From CAVSJJ01 sp963771015 (GTDB taxonomy: Bacteria > Actinomycetota > Actinomycetes > Actinomycetales > Dermatophilaceae): a stretch of 64,000 nucleotides of DNA. Made by a program: the position numbers and the translations under genes. Position 1 is the stretch's first letter, and every line of letters starts with the position of its first letter. Of this stretch, positions 8,823 to 17,337 are shown piece by piece. Below the pieces are notes generated by a model. The model was given only the letters and a program-made list of their open reading frames with translations, had not been told where the DNA came from and did no database searches. Where the stretch lies: positions 310,001-374,000 of the forward strand of contig CAVYRN010000009.1 of the NCBI GenBank assembly GCA_963771015.1. The letters are read 5' to 3'.

Positions 8823-9611
8823 CTACGACACGTCCTGGCGCACCGTGCGCCAGATGCCCAGGCCGGACAGGGCGGCGGCCCAGGCGGCGAGGACGAGCGC
8901 GGCGGCCCACCAGGACAGTCGCGTCTGGTCCGGCGAGCCGACCGCGTTGACGACGGCGTTGGTCGCCTGGGTCGGCAGGTACGGCACGATGTGGTCCTTG
9001 CCGAAGGCCCAGAACTGCAGCCCGAACGCGGCGAGCGGCTCGGCGATCCACGCGACACCGACCGAGATGAGCAGGGCCGCGACCTGGTTGGGGATGAGGA
9101 TCCCGGCCCCCAGGCCGATCAGGGCCCACAGTCCGAGGACGAGCAGGCTGAGCGCCGCCGTCCGGAACACCTCGCTCGACGGGAAGGCCTCATCGCCGCG
9201 CATCCCGAGCACCACCGAGCCGATCGACATCGAGCCGACCAGGCTGAGCAGACCGTAGAGCGCCCCGATGGCGAGCAGCGCGACCACCTTGGCGAGCATC
9301 GCCTCGGATCGCTTAGGGGTGGCCAGGAAGGTGCCGCTGATCGTCTTGTGCCGATACTCCGACCCGATCTGCATGACGCCGATGGTGAGCAGGAGCAGGT
9401 AGCCGACGCTCAGCCCCGCCGTGTAGACGGAGTTGGCGACCTGGGTGGGCGTGCCGGTCGGCGCGCCCGCCTGCTCCATGGCCCCCGAGGTGTAGAGGAA
9501 GGCGAAGGCCGTCGCGAAGGCCGCGGCCGTCACGACGACCGCGATGGCCATGCCCCACCAGAGGCGGGTCGTGAAGAACTTGCGCAGCTCGGAGCTGATC
9601 GCGGCCATCAT
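8823..9611 (-). CDS. ABC-2 type transporter permease subunit
   Basis: Membrane partner of the ATPase encoded just upstream. The 262-residue protein starts MMAAISSELRKFFTTRLWWGMA, a cytoplasmic lead into the first membrane helix. About six hydrophobic segments follow, for example the ones containing VVVTAAAFATAFAFL, LSVGYLLLLTIGVMQIG and VVALLAIGALYGLLSLVG. The EYRHKTISGTFLATPKR motif is typical of ABC-2 exporters of the NatB/ABC-2 permease type. Its ATG overlaps the ATPase stop in an ATGA junction. The transported substrate is not apparent; drugs, peptides or sodium are all possible. Confidence 0.85.
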   Translation of the reverse strand: MMAAISSELRKFFTTRLWWGMAIAVVVTAAAFATAFAFLYTSGAMEQAGAPTGTPTQVANSVYTAGLSVGYLLLLTIGVMQIGSEYRHKTISGTFLATPKRSEAMLAKVVALLAIGALYGLLSLVGSMSIGSVVLGMRGDEAFPSSEVFRTAALSLLVLGLWALIGLGAGILIPNQVAALLISVGVAWIAEPLAAFGLQFWAFGKDHIVPYLPTQATNAVVNAVGSPDQTRLSWWAAALVLAAWAAALSGLGIWRTVRQDVS

Positions 9612-10636
9612 CGCGCCTCACCCCCGCCCGGAACCGTGGTGGTCGGTGGGGTGCCGCCCGGCGGCATGCCCGTCGCGGTCGGAGCCCCGCCGAGGTTGCG
9701 GTTGGTCCCCTCGGTGAGCTGGAAGAAGAGCGCCTCGAGGTCGGTCGTGGCCGTGCGTAGCTCCCACACGGGGAGCCCGCTGCGCAGGGCGACATCACCG
9801 ACGAGCCGCAGGTCCTCGGTCTCGGCGGAGACGGCTCCGTCGTCGTCGACCGTGGCGATGACGTCCGCGACGCGCAGTGCCCCGACGAGCTGCTGCGGGT
9901 CCGACGTCCGGACGATCGAGCGCGGCGTCCCGTGGAGGCTGCTGACGGGGCCGGCCCGGACGAGCCGGCCGTTGACGATGATGACGATGTCGTCGACGGT
10001 CTGCTCCATCTCCTGGAGGAGGTGGCTCGAGATGAGGATGGTCTTGCCCTGTGAGGAGAGCAGGCGCAGGAACTGGCGCAGCCAGCGGATGCCCTCGGGG
10101 TCCAGACCGTTGGACGGCTCGTCGAGGACGAGGACCTGGGGGTCGCCGAGGAGGGCGGCCGCCAGGCCCAGCCGCTGGCGCATCCCCATGCTGTAGCTGC
10201 CGGCCCGCTTGCGGGCGGCCGCGGGGATGCCGGTGAGCTCGAGGAGGTCGTCGACGCGGTCGACGGGGATGCCGGCCGCGGTCGCGAGGACGCGCAGGTG
10301 GTCCCGGCCGCTGCGGCCGGGGTGGAAGTTCGTCGCCTCGAGGGCCGCGCCGACGGTCCGCATCGGTGCGGGGAGGTCGTGGTAGGTCGTCCCGCTGATT
10401 GTGGCGGTGCCGGAGCTGGGGCGGATCAGGCCGAGCAGCATCCGCATCGTCGTCGTCTTGCCGGCGCCGTTGGGGCCGAGGAACCCGGTGATCCGACCGG
10501 GCTCGACGTCGAAGGAGAGGTCGTCGACGGCGGTGAACGAGCCGAAGCGCTTGGTGAGGTTCCTGATCTCGATGCGGGCACCCGGGGTCGCCGGGGGCGT
10601 CGCTGATGTCGGGGGAGTGGTCGGCGCCGTCGTCAT
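9608..10636 (-). CDS. ABC transporter ATP-binding protein (CcmA/NatA type)
   Basis: Energises the ABC-2 permease downstream. From the ATG at 10636 the product is 342 residues. A Thr/Pro-rich lead is followed by IEIRNLTKRFGSFTAVDDLSF, Walker A GPNGAGKTTTMR, signature SYSMGMRQRLGLAAALL, Walker B VLVLDEPSNGLD and the H-loop ISSHLLQEME. The C-terminal 100 residues form a DrrA-like extension ending in a Gly/Thr/Pro tail. A GTG at 10681 in frame would add 15 residues. I prefer the ATG because AGGGA lies just upstream, but either is possible. Confidence 0.87.
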   Translation of the reverse strand: MTTAPTTPPTSATPPATPGARIEIRNLTKRFGSFTAVDDLSFDVEPGRITGFLGPNGAGKTTTMRMLLGLIRPSSGTATISGTTYHDLPAPMRTVGAALEATNFHPGRSGRDHLRVLATAAGIPVDRVDDLLELTGIPAAARKRAGSYSMGMRQRLGLAAALLGDPQVLVLDEPSNGLDPEGIRWLRQFLRLLSSQGKTILISSHLLQEMEQTVDDIVIIVNGRLVRAGPVSSLHGTPRSIVRTSDPQQLVGALRVADVIATVDDDGAVSAETEDLRLVGDVALRSGLPVWELRTATTDLEALFFQLTEGTNRNLGGAPTATGMPPGGTPPTTTVPGGGEAR

Positions 10637-10806
10637 GGCGTCCCTGGTGTCGTTGTCATGCCCTGATCCTTCCAAACTCACCCGGCGTGAGGGTCAACCC
10701 CACGGTGGACAATCCTCCGCCTGAGGGATGAGTGCCAACCGAGCCGCCGCCCGTCCGCGGTTCCCCGGGTGGCGGCGGCCTCCGGGCCGGGGTGCGCGTC
10801 GCTGCC

Positions 10807-10812
10807 TAGGAT
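10807..10812 (+). promoter_or_regulatory. -10 box upstream of the CNNM gene pair
   Basis: TAGGAT lies 9 nt before the ATG at 10822, leaving at most 2-3 nt of leader. The message is near-leaderless. Confidence 0.45.
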
Positions 10813-10821
10813 GGACCCGCC

Positions 10822-12138
10822 ATGACCGAATGGTTACTCGTCCTCGCAGGCGTGGTCCTGACCCTGGGGACCGCGCTGTTCGTGGCGGCCGAGTTCTCCC
10901 TCGTCGCGCTCGACCGGCCGACCGTGCTGCGGGCCGTCGACCGGGGAGAGGCCCGGGCACGATGGGTCCTCGCCTCGTTGCGCCAGCTGTCGACGCAGCT
11001 GTCCGGTGCGCAGGTCGGGATCACCATCACGACGCTCGCACTCGGCTTCCTCACCACGCCGGCGCTCGCGTCACTGCTCCGGCCACCGGTGGCCGCCTTC
11101 GGGCTGAGCGGCGTCGGTCTCGACACGGTGGCCAACCTCGTCGCCCTGCTGCTGGTCACGGTGTTCTCGATGATCGTCGGCGAGCTCGTGCCGCAGTTCC
11201 TCGGGTTCTCGGCGCCGCTGCCGACGGCGTCGGTCGTCGCCCCGCCGGTCCGGGCGTTCACGGCCCTGGCCCGGCCGCTCATCTGGCTGCTCAACGGGTC
11301 GGCCAACGTCGTCCTGCGGGCGGTGGGCGTCGAGCCCCAGGAGGAGCTGTCCGCGGCCCGGAACCCCCAGGAGCTCGCCTTCCTCGTGCGCAGCTCCGCC
11401 GAAGCGGGCACCCTCGACCCGCACACCGCCCGGCTGCTCACCGCCTCCATCTGGTTCGGCGACCAGACCGCCGCCGACGTCATGACCCCCCGGTCGCGGG
11501 CGACCGCCATCGAACGCACGGCCACGGCGCAGGACGTCCTGGCCCTGGCCCGGCGAACCGGCCACTCGCGCTTCCCCGTCATCGGCGAGGACTGGGATGA
11601 CATCGACGGCATCGTCCACGTCAAGAAGGCCATCGCCGTCCCCCACGACCGACGGTCCCACGTCCCCGTCTCGGCTCTCATGACCGAGGTGTCTCTCGTG
11701 CCCGAGACGGTGCGGCTCGACCCGTTGCTCGTCCAGCTCAGACAGGGTGGCTTCCAGCTGGCCATCGTCGTCGACGAGTACGGCGGCACCTCCGGGGTCG
11801 TCACCCTGGAGGACGTCGTCGAGGAGATCGTCGGCGAGGTGAGCGACGAGCACGACACCCATCAGACGACCGGCCGGGAGCTCGCCGACGGAGCGTGGAG
11901 CATCCCGGGCCTGTGGCGTCCGGACGAGGTGCGGGGACGGGTGGGGGCCCCGGTGCCGGACGGGACGGCATACGAGACGGTCGGCGGCTGGGTCATGGCC
12001 ACCCTGGGCCGCGTTCCGTCGGTCGGCGACGAGGTCGACCTCCACGGGTGGCGGGTACGGGTCCAGGACATGGACGGGCTGCGGGTGGACCGGCTGCGGT
12101 TCGTCCCCACACCGCCGGCCGACGGGGGCATGCCGTGA
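10822..12138 (+). CDS. CNNM/CorC-type transmembrane protein with CBS domains (first of pair)
   Basis: Hemolysin C/CNNM-like integral membrane protein of 438 residues. It has an N-terminal DUF21 membrane domain of about four helices (1-190; opening MTEWLLVLAGVVLTLGTALFVAAEFSLVALDRP). A cytoplasmic CBS pair follows (about 210-335), including VMTPRSRATAI, GHSRFPVIG and VDEYGGTSGVVTLEDVVEEIVGE. The C-terminal CorC_HlyC domain carries the GWVMATLGRVPSVGDEVD type of motif. Homologues are linked to Mg/Co efflux or membrane-damage resistance, but the substrate is inferred only by family. Its stop overlaps the next start (GTGA), giving a two-gene operon of paralogues. Confidence 0.9.
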   Translation: MTEWLLVLAGVVLTLGTALFVAAEFSLVALDRPTVLRAVDRGEARARWVLASLRQLSTQLSGAQVGITITTLALGFLTTPALASLLRPPVAAFGLSGVGLDTVANLVALLLVTVFSMIVGELVPQFLGFSAPLPTASVVAPPVRAFTALARPLIWLLNGSANVVLRAVGVEPQEELSAARNPQELAFLVRSSAEAGTLDPHTARLLTASIWFGDQTAADVMTPRSRATAIERTATAQDVLALARRTGHSRFPVIGEDWDDIDGIVHVKKAIAVPHDRRSHVPVSALMTEVSLVPETVRLDPLLVQLRQGGFQLAIVVDEYGGTSGVVTLEDVVEEIVGEVSDEHDTHQTTGRELADGAWSIPGLWRPDEVRGRVGAPVPDGTAYETVGGWVMATLGRVPSVGDEVDLHGWRVRVQDMDGLRVDRLRFVPTPPADGGMP

Positions 12139-13169
12139 GCGTGCCGATGATCCTCGTCACCCTGGCCCTGTTGCTGGCCAACGGGTTCTTCGTCGGCGCC
12201 GAGTTCGCGGCGATGGCGGCACGCCGCAGCCGGCTCGAGCCGCTCGCGGCCGCAGGCAGCCGACGGGCGCAGCGCAGCCTCCAGGCCCTGGAGCAGATGG
12301 GGTCGGTCCTCACCGCCGCCCAGCTCGGGATCACCCTGTGCTCGGTGCTCCTCGGCGCGTTCTCCGAGGCGGCGCTCCACCACAGCCTGGTGCCGGTGGG
12401 GGAGCGTCTCGGCTGGCCCCCGGGTGTCGCGGACGCCATCGCCGTCGTCCTGGCCCTCCTCGTCATCGCCTATCTCCACGTCGTCATCGGCGAGATGATC
12501 CCGAAGAACCTCGCCATCGCCGGGCCCGAACGCGCGGCCCTCATCCTCGTGCCGGCGCTGTTCTTCCTCACCCGGGTCCTCCGTCCGGTGATCCGGGTGA
12601 TGGAGGCGGCCGCCAAGGGGCTGGTCCGCGTCCTCGGCGTCGAGCCGCGCGACGAGCTGGCCAGCCAGTTCACGGCCGAGGAGGTCGCACACATCGTCGA
12701 CGAGTCCCACCGCGAGGGCCTGGTTCCGGAGGAGCGCTACGCGCGCCTGGGGGCGGCGCTGGAGTTCAGCGACAAGGACGCGGCCGATGTCGCCGTCCCG
12801 CTCACCGAGCTCGTCACGGTCGGGGTCTCCGCGACCCCCGCCGACATCGAGCGGCTCGTCTCCAAGCGTGGTTTCTCGCGCTACCCGGTGGCCGACGGGA
12901 GCGGCGACCTCCACGGGTACCTCCATCTCAAGGACGTCCTCTACGCCGACGACGAGGAGCGCGACCAGCCGGTGCCGCGAAAGAGGGTCCGCCGGATGGC
13001 GACCGTCCGACCGGTCGACGAGGTCGAGGACGTCCTCGAGACGATGCGCGCGACGGGGTCGCACCTGGCCCGGGTCGTCGAGGCCGACGGACGGGTCCTC
13101 GGCGTCGTCTTCCTCGAGGACGTCATCGAGGAGCTCGTCGGCGAGGTGAGCGACTCCACCCAGCGCTAG
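12135..13169 (+). CDS. CNNM/CorC-type transmembrane protein with CBS domains (second of pair)
   Basis: Paralogue of the preceding gene, 344 residues from GTG at 12135. The membrane DUF21 domain (about 1-185) opens VSVPMILVTLALLLANGFFVGAEFAAMAARR and includes HVVIGEMIPKNLAIAGPERA. The CBS pair (about 200-340) ends VFLEDVIEELVGEVSD. Unlike its partner it stops right after the CBS domains and lacks the CorC_HlyC C-terminal domain. The pairing of a long and a short CNNM protein in one overlapping operon is common in actinobacteria and suggests a heteromeric complex. The longer open frame upstream is the out-of-frame end of the first gene. Confidence 0.9.
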   Translation: MSVPMILVTLALLLANGFFVGAEFAAMAARRSRLEPLAAAGSRRAQRSLQALEQMGSVLTAAQLGITLCSVLLGAFSEAALHHSLVPVGERLGWPPGVADAIAVVLALLVIAYLHVVIGEMIPKNLAIAGPERAALILVPALFFLTRVLRPVIRVMEAAAKGLVRVLGVEPRDELASQFTAEEVAHIVDESHREGLVPEERYARLGAALEFSDKDAADVAVPLTELVTVGVSATPADIERLVSKRGFSRYPVADGSGDLHGYLHLKDVLYADDEERDQPVPRKRVRRMATVRPVDEVEDVLETMRATGSHLARVVEADGRVLGVVFLEDVIEELVGEVSDSTQR

Positions 13170-13514
13170 CAGTCCGGGCCATGGGCGTGAGGCACGGCGT
13201 GTCTGCCTGGTCGGGTGCTCCTCGGCATCGAGCCGTCCGGTGGCCCGGGAACGGCGCCGCGTTGGCACGAGACCGTCGGTCCGCCGTGAGGTTCTGGCGA
13301 CGATCTCCACCCGCCCGGGTATGGCGACGTCACCGGCGTCGGCAGCCCGAACGGCTCCGCCTTCATCGCCGCCATATCGCGGTCGAGGCGGTGCTGTGGT
13401 GCCCGGCACACCCAGGAGCCGTGCCTCTCGCGCGGCAGGAGAATTGACGCACGGGCCGCGCCACACCGGCCGACGCGCTCCGGTGACCTATCGGCCGACG
13501 CTCGGGAGTTCGCC
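13170..13514. other. 345-bp intergenic region without a recognised gene
   Basis: Short open frames exist on both strands, but none has a plausible start with ribosome binding site, conserved motif or membrane segment. No strong terminator hairpin follows the CNNM pair. The sequence GGGAG at about 13503-13507 is the likely ribosome binding site of the next gene. Confidence 0.5.
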
Positions 13515-13988
13515 ATGTCCGTCCTTCCCTCCTCGACCCGCCCGCTCAGCGGACCGCTCGCCGGTCGCGGCTGGCGTCGCACCCTGGTCGCCGTCCTCCT
13601 GCTCGTCGCCGCCGGCGCCGTCTATGGCGGCGTCGGACTGATGAGCAACGGCATGGGTATGCCCCGTGCCTGGCTCGCCCGGACCCCGTTCGACTCGTGG
13701 ACCTGGCCCGGGGTGGCCCTGCTCGGCACGGTCGCGCTGCCCCAGGTCGCCGTCGCCGGGCTTGTCCTCGCCGGCCGTCGGTGGGCGTCCCTCGCCGGCG
13801 TCGCGGCCGGGGCCGGCCTCGTCCTGTGGATCGTCGTCCAGCTCGTCGCCCTGCAGCGCTACTCCTTCCTCCAGCCGGTCATCGCCGGGTTCGGGGTGCT
13901 CGAGATGGTTCTCGCCTGGGGGTGGCACCGTGCGGGTGGGGCGGCGCGGGCCGGCCGGCACCGGCCGGGCGGGCGCCGAGCGCCCTGA
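13515..13988 (+). CDS. small integral membrane protein, function unknown
   Basis: A 157-residue protein with four predicted membrane helices: around 22-45 (TLVAVLLLVAAGAVYGGVGL), 64-85 (WPGVALLGTVALPQVAVAGL), 88-110 (WASLAGVAAGAGLVLWIVVQ) and 117-137 (FLQPVIAGFGVLEMVLAWGW). It ends in a basic Arg/Gly tail. No family is recognised with certainty, though the layout resembles small hypothetical membrane proteins common in actinobacteria. The ATG is preceded by GGGAG. It is a single gene with no clear partner. Confidence 0.7.
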   Translation: MSVLPSSTRPLSGPLAGRGWRRTLVAVLLLVAAGAVYGGVGLMSNGMGMPRAWLARTPFDSWTWPGVALLGTVALPQVAVAGLVLAGRRWASLAGVAAGAGLVLWIVVQLVALQRYSFLQPVIAGFGVLEMVLAWGWHRAGGAARAGRHRPGGRRAP

Positions 13989-14152
13989 CGGGCGCGCACG
14001 GCATACGGTCCGCCGGTTCGAGGTGGTCCCGCCGGCCAGGCCGGGCCAGGTCGGGTCGGGCCGGTGAGCGAGGATCTTCATGGGGTGCGTCGTTCGGCCG
14101 CGCCCGTCGATGAGCGCACGTGCGCGGCACCGGACTGCGAGAGGATCGTGGA

Positions 14153-14821
14153 ATGGCGCGTCGTGGCTCGAGATACTCCTCCGAACCGGCCGACCCACGG
14201 GCGTACACGGTGGCGAACGACCGGCTGTACACACGCTTCGCACGCCTGTACGACATCGTGGTCAAGGCGGCACCGGTCTGGCGGCGATGGCTGGGGCACG
14301 CCGTGCCCGCGATCCGTGGCCCCAGGGTCCTGGAGGTCTCCTTCGGGACGGGCTGGCTGCTGAGCCAGTACGCCGGTGCGTACCGCACCGACGGCATCGA
14401 CCTCAACCCGGCGCTCATCGCCGTCGCACGCCGCAACCTGGCCCTCGCCGGGGTGCGGGCGGACTTGCGGCAGGGAACGGTTGAGGCACTTCCGTACCCG
14501 GACGCCACCTTCGACACCGTGGTGAACACCATGGCCTTCTCCGGCTATCCCGACGGGGCCGTGGCCGCCGCCGAGCTGGCCCGAGTGCTCAAGCCCGGTG
14601 GTCGGCTGGTCCTCATCGACATCAACTTCCCGCACGATGGCCACCGGCTGGGCACCATTCTCGTCGAACGGTTCTGGAAGCCCTTCGGCGATCTCATCCG
14701 TGACATCCCGGCCCTGCTGTCCGACGCCGGGCTCGACGTCCAGGACGACGAGATCGGCGGGTGGGGCAGTGTCCACAGATACCTGGCGACCAAGCCGGGC
14801 GCTCCCGACGGCGCGCTGTGA
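14153..14821 (+). CDS. class I SAM-dependent methyltransferase
   Basis: UbiE/COQ5-like methyltransferase of 222 residues. The glycine-rich motif I reads RVLEVSFGTGWLLSQYA (about residues 58-74), with the acidic residue of motif II in GIDLNPALIAVARRNL. Motif III-like FDTVVNTMAFSGYPDG and the LARVLKPGGRLVLIDINFP strand are also typical. The unusual S in EVSFGTG replaces the common GCGTG. I start at the ATG at 14153, which has GAGAGG upstream. An in-frame ATG 33 bp earlier is less well placed. Methyl acceptor unknown. Confidence 0.82.
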   Translation: MARRGSRYSSEPADPRAYTVANDRLYTRFARLYDIVVKAAPVWRRWLGHAVPAIRGPRVLEVSFGTGWLLSQYAGAYRTDGIDLNPALIAVARRNLALAGVRADLRQGTVEALPYPDATFDTVVNTMAFSGYPDGAVAAAELARVLKPGGRLVLIDINFPHDGHRLGTILVERFWKPFGDLIRDIPALLSDAGLDVQDDEIGGWGSVHRYLATKPGAPDGAL

Positions 14822-14872
14822 CTCCTCGGCCAGTCTCGTGTCAGGGCCGGGCCACCCGCAGCCGCTGTTGCC

Positions 14873-15080
14873 TGCGCCCCCGTCGCGGCTCTCATGGTCA
14901 TTCGAGCCGCTGTTGCCTCTGCCCCGGGCGCACCAAAGCCCAGCCGACGCGCTGCCGCGCGAGGCTGGGCTCTCGGTGCGCCCCCGTCGCGGCTCTCATG
15001 GTCATTCGAGCCGCTGTTGCCTCTGCCCCGGGCGCACCAAAGCCCAGCCGACGCGCTGCCGCGCGAGGCTGGGCTCTCGG
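14873..15080. repeat. two direct tandem copies of a 104-bp unit (duplicated tRNA-Arg 3' end plus terminator)
   Basis: Positions 14873-14976 and 14977-15080 are essentially identical 104-bp copies. Each starts with TGCGCCCCCG, the last bases of the tRNA-Arg gene in complement, and the same 10 bases begin at 15081 in the functional tRNA. Each unit contains a hairpin AGCCCAGCC...GGCTGGGCT that on the minus strand ends in TTT, a tRNA terminator. A further fragment (about 14860-14880) repeats the GCCGCTGTTGCCT segment. The array therefore arose by tandem duplication of the tRNA 3' flank. Confidence 0.92.
15041..15075 (-). terminator. hairpin terminator of tRNA-Arg (proximal copy)
   Basis: A 9-bp stem AGCCCAGCC/GGCTGGGCT enclosing an inner GCG/CGC hairpin, followed by TTT on the minus strand. 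An identical copy lies at 14937-14971 because of the 104-bp duplication, so the tRNA has two terminators in series. Confidence 0.75.
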
Positions 15081-15082
15081 TG

Positions 15083-15154
15083 CGCCCCCGGCAGGATTCG
15101 AACCTGCGCTCCCGCCTCCGGAGGGCGGTGCTCTATCCCCTGAGCTACGGGGGC
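15083..15154 (-). tRNA. tRNA-Arg (anticodon CCG)
   Basis: The minus strand folds into a complete cloverleaf. The acceptor stem is GCCCCCG/CGGGGGC. The D stem is GCTC/GAGC with the AGGGGATA loop. The anticodon stem is CCGCC/GGCGG with loop CTCCGGA, so the anticodon is CCG, reading CGG. The variable loop is GAGC and the T arm is GCAGG-TTCGAAT-CCTGC. The discriminator is G, and CCA is not encoded. It is divergent from the response regulator and close to argS, whose product charges it. CGG is a frequent Arg codon in this window. Confidence 0.96.
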
Positions 15155-15213
15155 GGGCGACGTCCGCGACGGGCCTGGACCCGTCATGCGAACGCCCCAG
15201 GAGGGTAGCAGCC

Positions 15214-15219
15214 TAGAGT
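15214..15219 (+). promoter_or_regulatory. -10 box, leaderless start of the response regulator
   Basis: TAGAGT, 7 nt, then the ATG at 15227, with no SD sequence. Confidence 0.6.
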
Positions 15220-15226
15220 TCTCGAC

Positions 15227-15652
15227 ATGGAATCCGGGACGAGCGCAGCATCCGGCCCCCTCGTCCTCGTCTGCGACGACAGCGAGCGGATCCGGCGGCT
15301 CATCCGGATCAACCTCGAGCTCGACGACTTCGTCGTCGCCGAGGCCACCGACGGTAGGGAGGCGGTGACGTGGCTCATCGATGAGGCCAACCCCGTTCCC
15401 GCCGTCATCACCCTCGACGCCTCCATGGAGCCTCGGGACGGCTGGTGGGCGGTGGCGGCGATCCGCGCCAACCCCCGGCTGGCCGAGATCCCCTGTGTCA
15501 TGGTCACCGCCTCGGTCCAGGTCCACGACCGGGTGCAGGCCCATGAGTCCGGCTTCGACGCCTTCATCTCCAAACCCTTCGACCCCGTCGAGCTCGTCCG
15601 CGTCATCTCACACCTTGCCAGGTCGGGCCGGGGCTGGTACGAGCCCCAATAG
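15227..15652 (+). CDS. single-domain response regulator (receiver only)
   Basis: CheY-like protein of 141 residues with no output domain. It shows the acidic pocket LVCDDS (about 14-19), the phospho-acceptor Asp in VITLDASMEPRDGW, the conserved hydroxyl residue in MVTAS, and the Lys in ISKPFDPVELV. It must act through protein contacts, for example in a phosphorelay. No histidine kinase is nearby. Its stop codon lies within the -10 box of argS. The pairing of a lone receiver with argS is also remembered from other actinobacteria, but its role is unknown. Confidence 0.9.
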   Translation: MESGTSAASGPLVLVCDDSERIRRLIRINLELDDFVVAEATDGREAVTWLIDEANPVPAVITLDASMEPRDGWWAVAAIRANPRLAEIPCVMVTASVQVHDRVQAHESGFDAFISKPFDPVELVRVISHLARSGRGWYEPQ

Positions 15653-15655
15653 ACT
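15650..15655 (+). promoter_or_regulatory. -10 box of argS overlapping the upstream stop codon (leaderless)
   Basis: TAGACT begins with the TAG stop of the response regulator and is followed by 7 nt and the argS GTG. No SD precedes the GTG. This fixes the argS start and argues that argS has its own promoter. Confidence 0.65.
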
Positions 15656-15662
15656 TCGGCGG

Positions 15663-17321
15663 GTGACCCCCGAAGAGCTCCAGGCCGCGATCCGCTCTGC
15701 GCTCACCGCCGCCGTCGACGCAGGTGACCTCGCCGTCGAGATCCCCGACGAGGTGCGGGTCGAGCGTCCCAGGACCCGTGACCACGGTGACTGGTCGACC
15801 AACGTCGCGCTCCAGCTCGCCAAGAGCGCCGGTATGCCGCCGCGACACCTTGCGGGGGCCCTCGCCGCGCGGCTCGGCGCCCACGAAGGCATCAAGGCGG
15901 TCGACGTCGCCGGCCCCGGGTTCCTCAACATCACCCTCGAGGCGGCCAGCGCCGGCGAGCTGGCCCGCGCCATCGTCGAGGCGGGTCCTGCGTTCGGCCG
16001 GGGCCACGGCGAGGCCGGGCATCGGATCAACCTCGAGTTCGTCTCGGCCAACCCCACCGGACCGATCCACCTGGGGGGGACCCGCTGGGCGGCCGTCGGC
16101 GACTCCCTCGCCCGCATCCTCACCGCGTCCGGGGCGGAGGTGGCACGGGAGTACTACTTCAACGACCACGGGGCGCAGATCGACCGGTTCGCCCGGTCGC
16201 TGCTCGCCGCAGCCCGGGGCCGGCCGGCACCCGAGGACGGCTATGCCGGGGGCTACATCTCCGACCTGGCGGCGGCCGTCGTCGTCGCGGAGCCCGGCGT
16301 CCTCGACCTGCCCGACGACCAGGCGCAGGAGCGGTTCCGGGCTCACGGCGTGGAGATGATGTTCGCCGAGATCAAGAGGTCACTCCACGACTTCGGGGTC
16401 GACTTCGACGTCTACTTCCACGAGAACGACCTGCACGACTCCGGGGCGGTCGAGCGGGCGGTCCAGCGGCTGACCGAGCTCGGCGTGACCTATGAGAGCG
16501 ACGGCGCTCTCTGGCTACGGTCCACGGACTACGGCGACGACAAGGACCGGGTGGTCATCAAGGGCGACGGCGCGCCGGCCTACATCTCGGGGGACCTCGC
16601 CTACTACCTGGACAAGCGCGAGCGCGGCTTCGACCAGGAGATCATCATGCTGGGGGCCGACCACCACGGCTACGTGGCGCGGATGATGGCGATGTGCGCC
16701 GCCTTCGGGGACACCCCGCATGAGAACCTCGAGATCCTCATCGGCCAGATGGTCAACCTCGTCAAGGATGGCGAGCCGGTGCGGATGTCGAAGCGGGCCG
16801 GGACGGTCGTCGTCCTCGAGGACCTCGTCGAGGCGGTCGGCGTCGACGCCGCCCGGTACGCCCTCACGAGGTCCTCGACCGACAGCACCATCGACATCGA
16901 CCTCGACCTCCTGTCCCGCCAGACCAACGACAACCCGGTCTACTACGTCCAGTACGCCCACGCCCGCACCGCCGCCGTGGCCCGGCTGGCGGCGCAGGAC
17001 GGCGTGCGTCGCGAGGACGGCTTCGACCCGGCCCTGCTCGCCGACCCCACCGAGGCGGCGCTGCTCGCGACCCTTGGCGACTATCCCCGGGTGCTGGCCC
17101 AGGCCGCACGGCTGCGGGAGCCGCACCGGGTCGCGCGCTACCTCGAGGACCTCGCCGGGCGCTTCCACAAGTGGTACGACACCTGCCGCGTCCGCCCGGT
17201 CAACGCCGACGACGCGGTCACCGACCTGCATCGCACCCGGCTGTGGCTCAACGACGCGACCCGCCAGGTGCTCGCCAACGGCCTCGACCTGCTCGGCGTC
17301 TCGGCGCCGGACCGCATGTGA
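15663..17321 (+). CDS. argS: arginyl-tRNA synthetase
   Basis: Class I aminoacyl-tRNA synthetase that attaches Arg to tRNA-Arg. The 552-residue product from GTG at 15663 has the N-terminal additional domain (about 1-110; WSTNVALQLAK) and the HIGH-type motif in NPTGPIHLGGTRWAAVGD. The KMSKS-type loop is VRMSKRAGTVV, and the C-terminal DALR anticodon-binding domain includes VRPVNAD. The start is set by the upstream -10 box and by the VTPEELQAAIRSAL opening typical of actinobacterial ArgRS. It lies next to tRNA-Arg(CCG) and leads into lysA 16 bp downstream. Confidence 0.97.
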   Translation: MTPEELQAAIRSALTAAVDAGDLAVEIPDEVRVERPRTRDHGDWSTNVALQLAKSAGMPPRHLAGALAARLGAHEGIKAVDVAGPGFLNITLEAASAGELARAIVEAGPAFGRGHGEAGHRINLEFVSANPTGPIHLGGTRWAAVGDSLARILTASGAEVAREYYFNDHGAQIDRFARSLLAAARGRPAPEDGYAGGYISDLAAAVVVAEPGVLDLPDDQAQERFRAHGVEMMFAEIKRSLHDFGVDFDVYFHENDLHDSGAVERAVQRLTELGVTYESDGALWLRSTDYGDDKDRVVIKGDGAPAYISGDLAYYLDKRERGFDQEIIMLGADHHGYVARMMAMCAAFGDTPHENLEILIGQMVNLVKDGEPVRMSKRAGTVVVLEDLVEAVGVDAARYALTRSSTDSTIDIDLDLLSRQTNDNPVYYVQYAHARTAAVARLAAQDGVRREDGFDPALLADPTEAALLATLGDYPRVLAQAARLREPHRVARYLEDLAGRFHKWYDTCRVRPVNADDAVTDLHRTRLWLNDATRQVLANGLDLLGVSAPDRM

Positions 17322-17337
17322 CCGAAGGGCAGCTGCG

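Noticed and set aside
13166..13582. Possible leftward gene in the gap after the CNNM pair
   Set aside because: Arg/Pro/Ser-rich translation with no conserved segment, and it overlaps the start of the small membrane protein gene on the other strand.
14873..15080. Possible CRISPR array
   Set aside because: Only two 104-bp identical units without spacers, plainly derived from the tRNA 3' flank, and no cas genes in the window.
14761..15216. Open frames with internal amino-acid repeats at the tRNA-Arg locus
   Set aside because: They read through the 104-bp DNA duplication and the tRNA itself. No SD and no family, so the repeat is structural, not coding.
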